The notes beneath the pieces were generated by a model that saw nothing but the letters and a program-made list of their open reading frames with translations, did no database searches and was not told where the DNA came from. A DNA stretch of 6,932 nt from Actinomycetota bacterium (GTDB lineage Bacteria > Actinomycetota > Actinomycetes > S36-B12 > UBA5976), in assembly GCA_947486505.1 (NCBI GenBank), contig CANKTT010000077.1:1-6932 (forward strand), given 5' to 3'. Positions within the stretch are counted from its first letter, which is position 1, and each line of letters opens with the position of its first letter. The translations under genes and the position numbers were made by a program. Shown in pieces: positions 6,881 through 6,932 of this stretch.

Positions 6881-6912
6881 TCGTGAAAACAGTTAATGCA
6901 AACTCGGGCCCT

Positions 6913-6919
6913 AAGGAGG
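6913..6919 (+). promoter_or_regulatory. Perfect Shine-Dalgarno for the next gene
   Basis: AAGGAGG lies 4 nt before the ATG at 6924. It is the strongest ribosome binding site in the window and marks that ATG as the start of a downstream gene. Confidence 0.7.
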
Positions 6920-6923
6920 CATC

Positions 6924-6932
6924 ATGCTGATC
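6924..6932 (+). CDS. Start of a downstream gene, truncated by window end
   Basis: Only three codons (Met-Leu-Ile) are visible after a perfect Shine-Dalgarno, 43 nt past the coxL stop on the same strand. In known form I clusters the genes after coxL are often accessory genes such as coxD, coxE, coxF or coxG, so a maturation factor is likely. The visible residues do not identify it. Confidence 0.55.

Noticed and set aside
6883..6930. 15-codon frame from GTG 6883 overlapping the next gene's start
   Set aside because: No ribosome binding site; the perfect AAGGAGG serves the ATG at 6924, and the peptide has no recognisable features.

Overview
The window holds a form I aerobic carbon monoxide dehydrogenase (CODH) cluster, coxM-coxS-coxL, and the genes just upstream of it. 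All recognised genes are on the + strand and tightly packed. By eye the GC content is near 50%. That, with a Pro-Thr-rich surface-type protein, a predicted leaderless transcript with a TANNNT -10 box, and the coxMSL order, would fit a streamlined, moderate-GC actinobacterium such as a freshwater or marine planktonic lineage. The taxonomic guess is inference only; no marker gene is present.

Layout. (1) From the left edge to 1688 lies the 3' part of a large surface/membrane protein: the end of an extracellular beta-type domain, a 4.5-copy 18-bp Pro-Thr repeat linker, an Ala-rich presumed membrane segment, a Ser/Asn linker, then about nine or ten hydrophobic helices. (2) 1757-2653 encodes an XdhC/CoxF-family protein whose start codon sits 6 nt after a TATACT box, suggesting a leaderless mRNA. 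(3) 2654-2796 is an intergenic region with a good sigma70-type promoter (TTGCAA, 17 nt, TAAGTT), a perfect 14-bp palindrome just after the predicted transcription start, and a purine-rich ribosome binding site. (4) 2797-3024 encodes a 75-residue Pro/Trp-rich protein that I do not recognise. (5) 3078-6880 encodes the three CODH subunits: CoxM (FAD), CoxS (two [2Fe-2S] clusters) and CoxL (Mo-Cu site). CoxL carries the form I signature AYRCSFR. (6) At the right edge a perfect AAGGAGG precedes an ATG at 6924 that opens the next gene, of which only three codons are visible.

How they work together. CoxL oxidises CO with water to CO2 at the Mo-Cu centre, CoxS relays electrons through its two iron-sulfur clusters, and CoxM passes them by FAD to the respiratory chain. 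This gives a heterotroph supplementary energy rather than carbon. The XdhC/CoxF-like protein upstream probably helps mature or insert the molybdenum cofactor. The unknown 75-residue protein appears to be the first gene of the CODH transcript, downstream of the promoter and candidate operator, which makes it the most interesting item in the window. The core system itself is well known.
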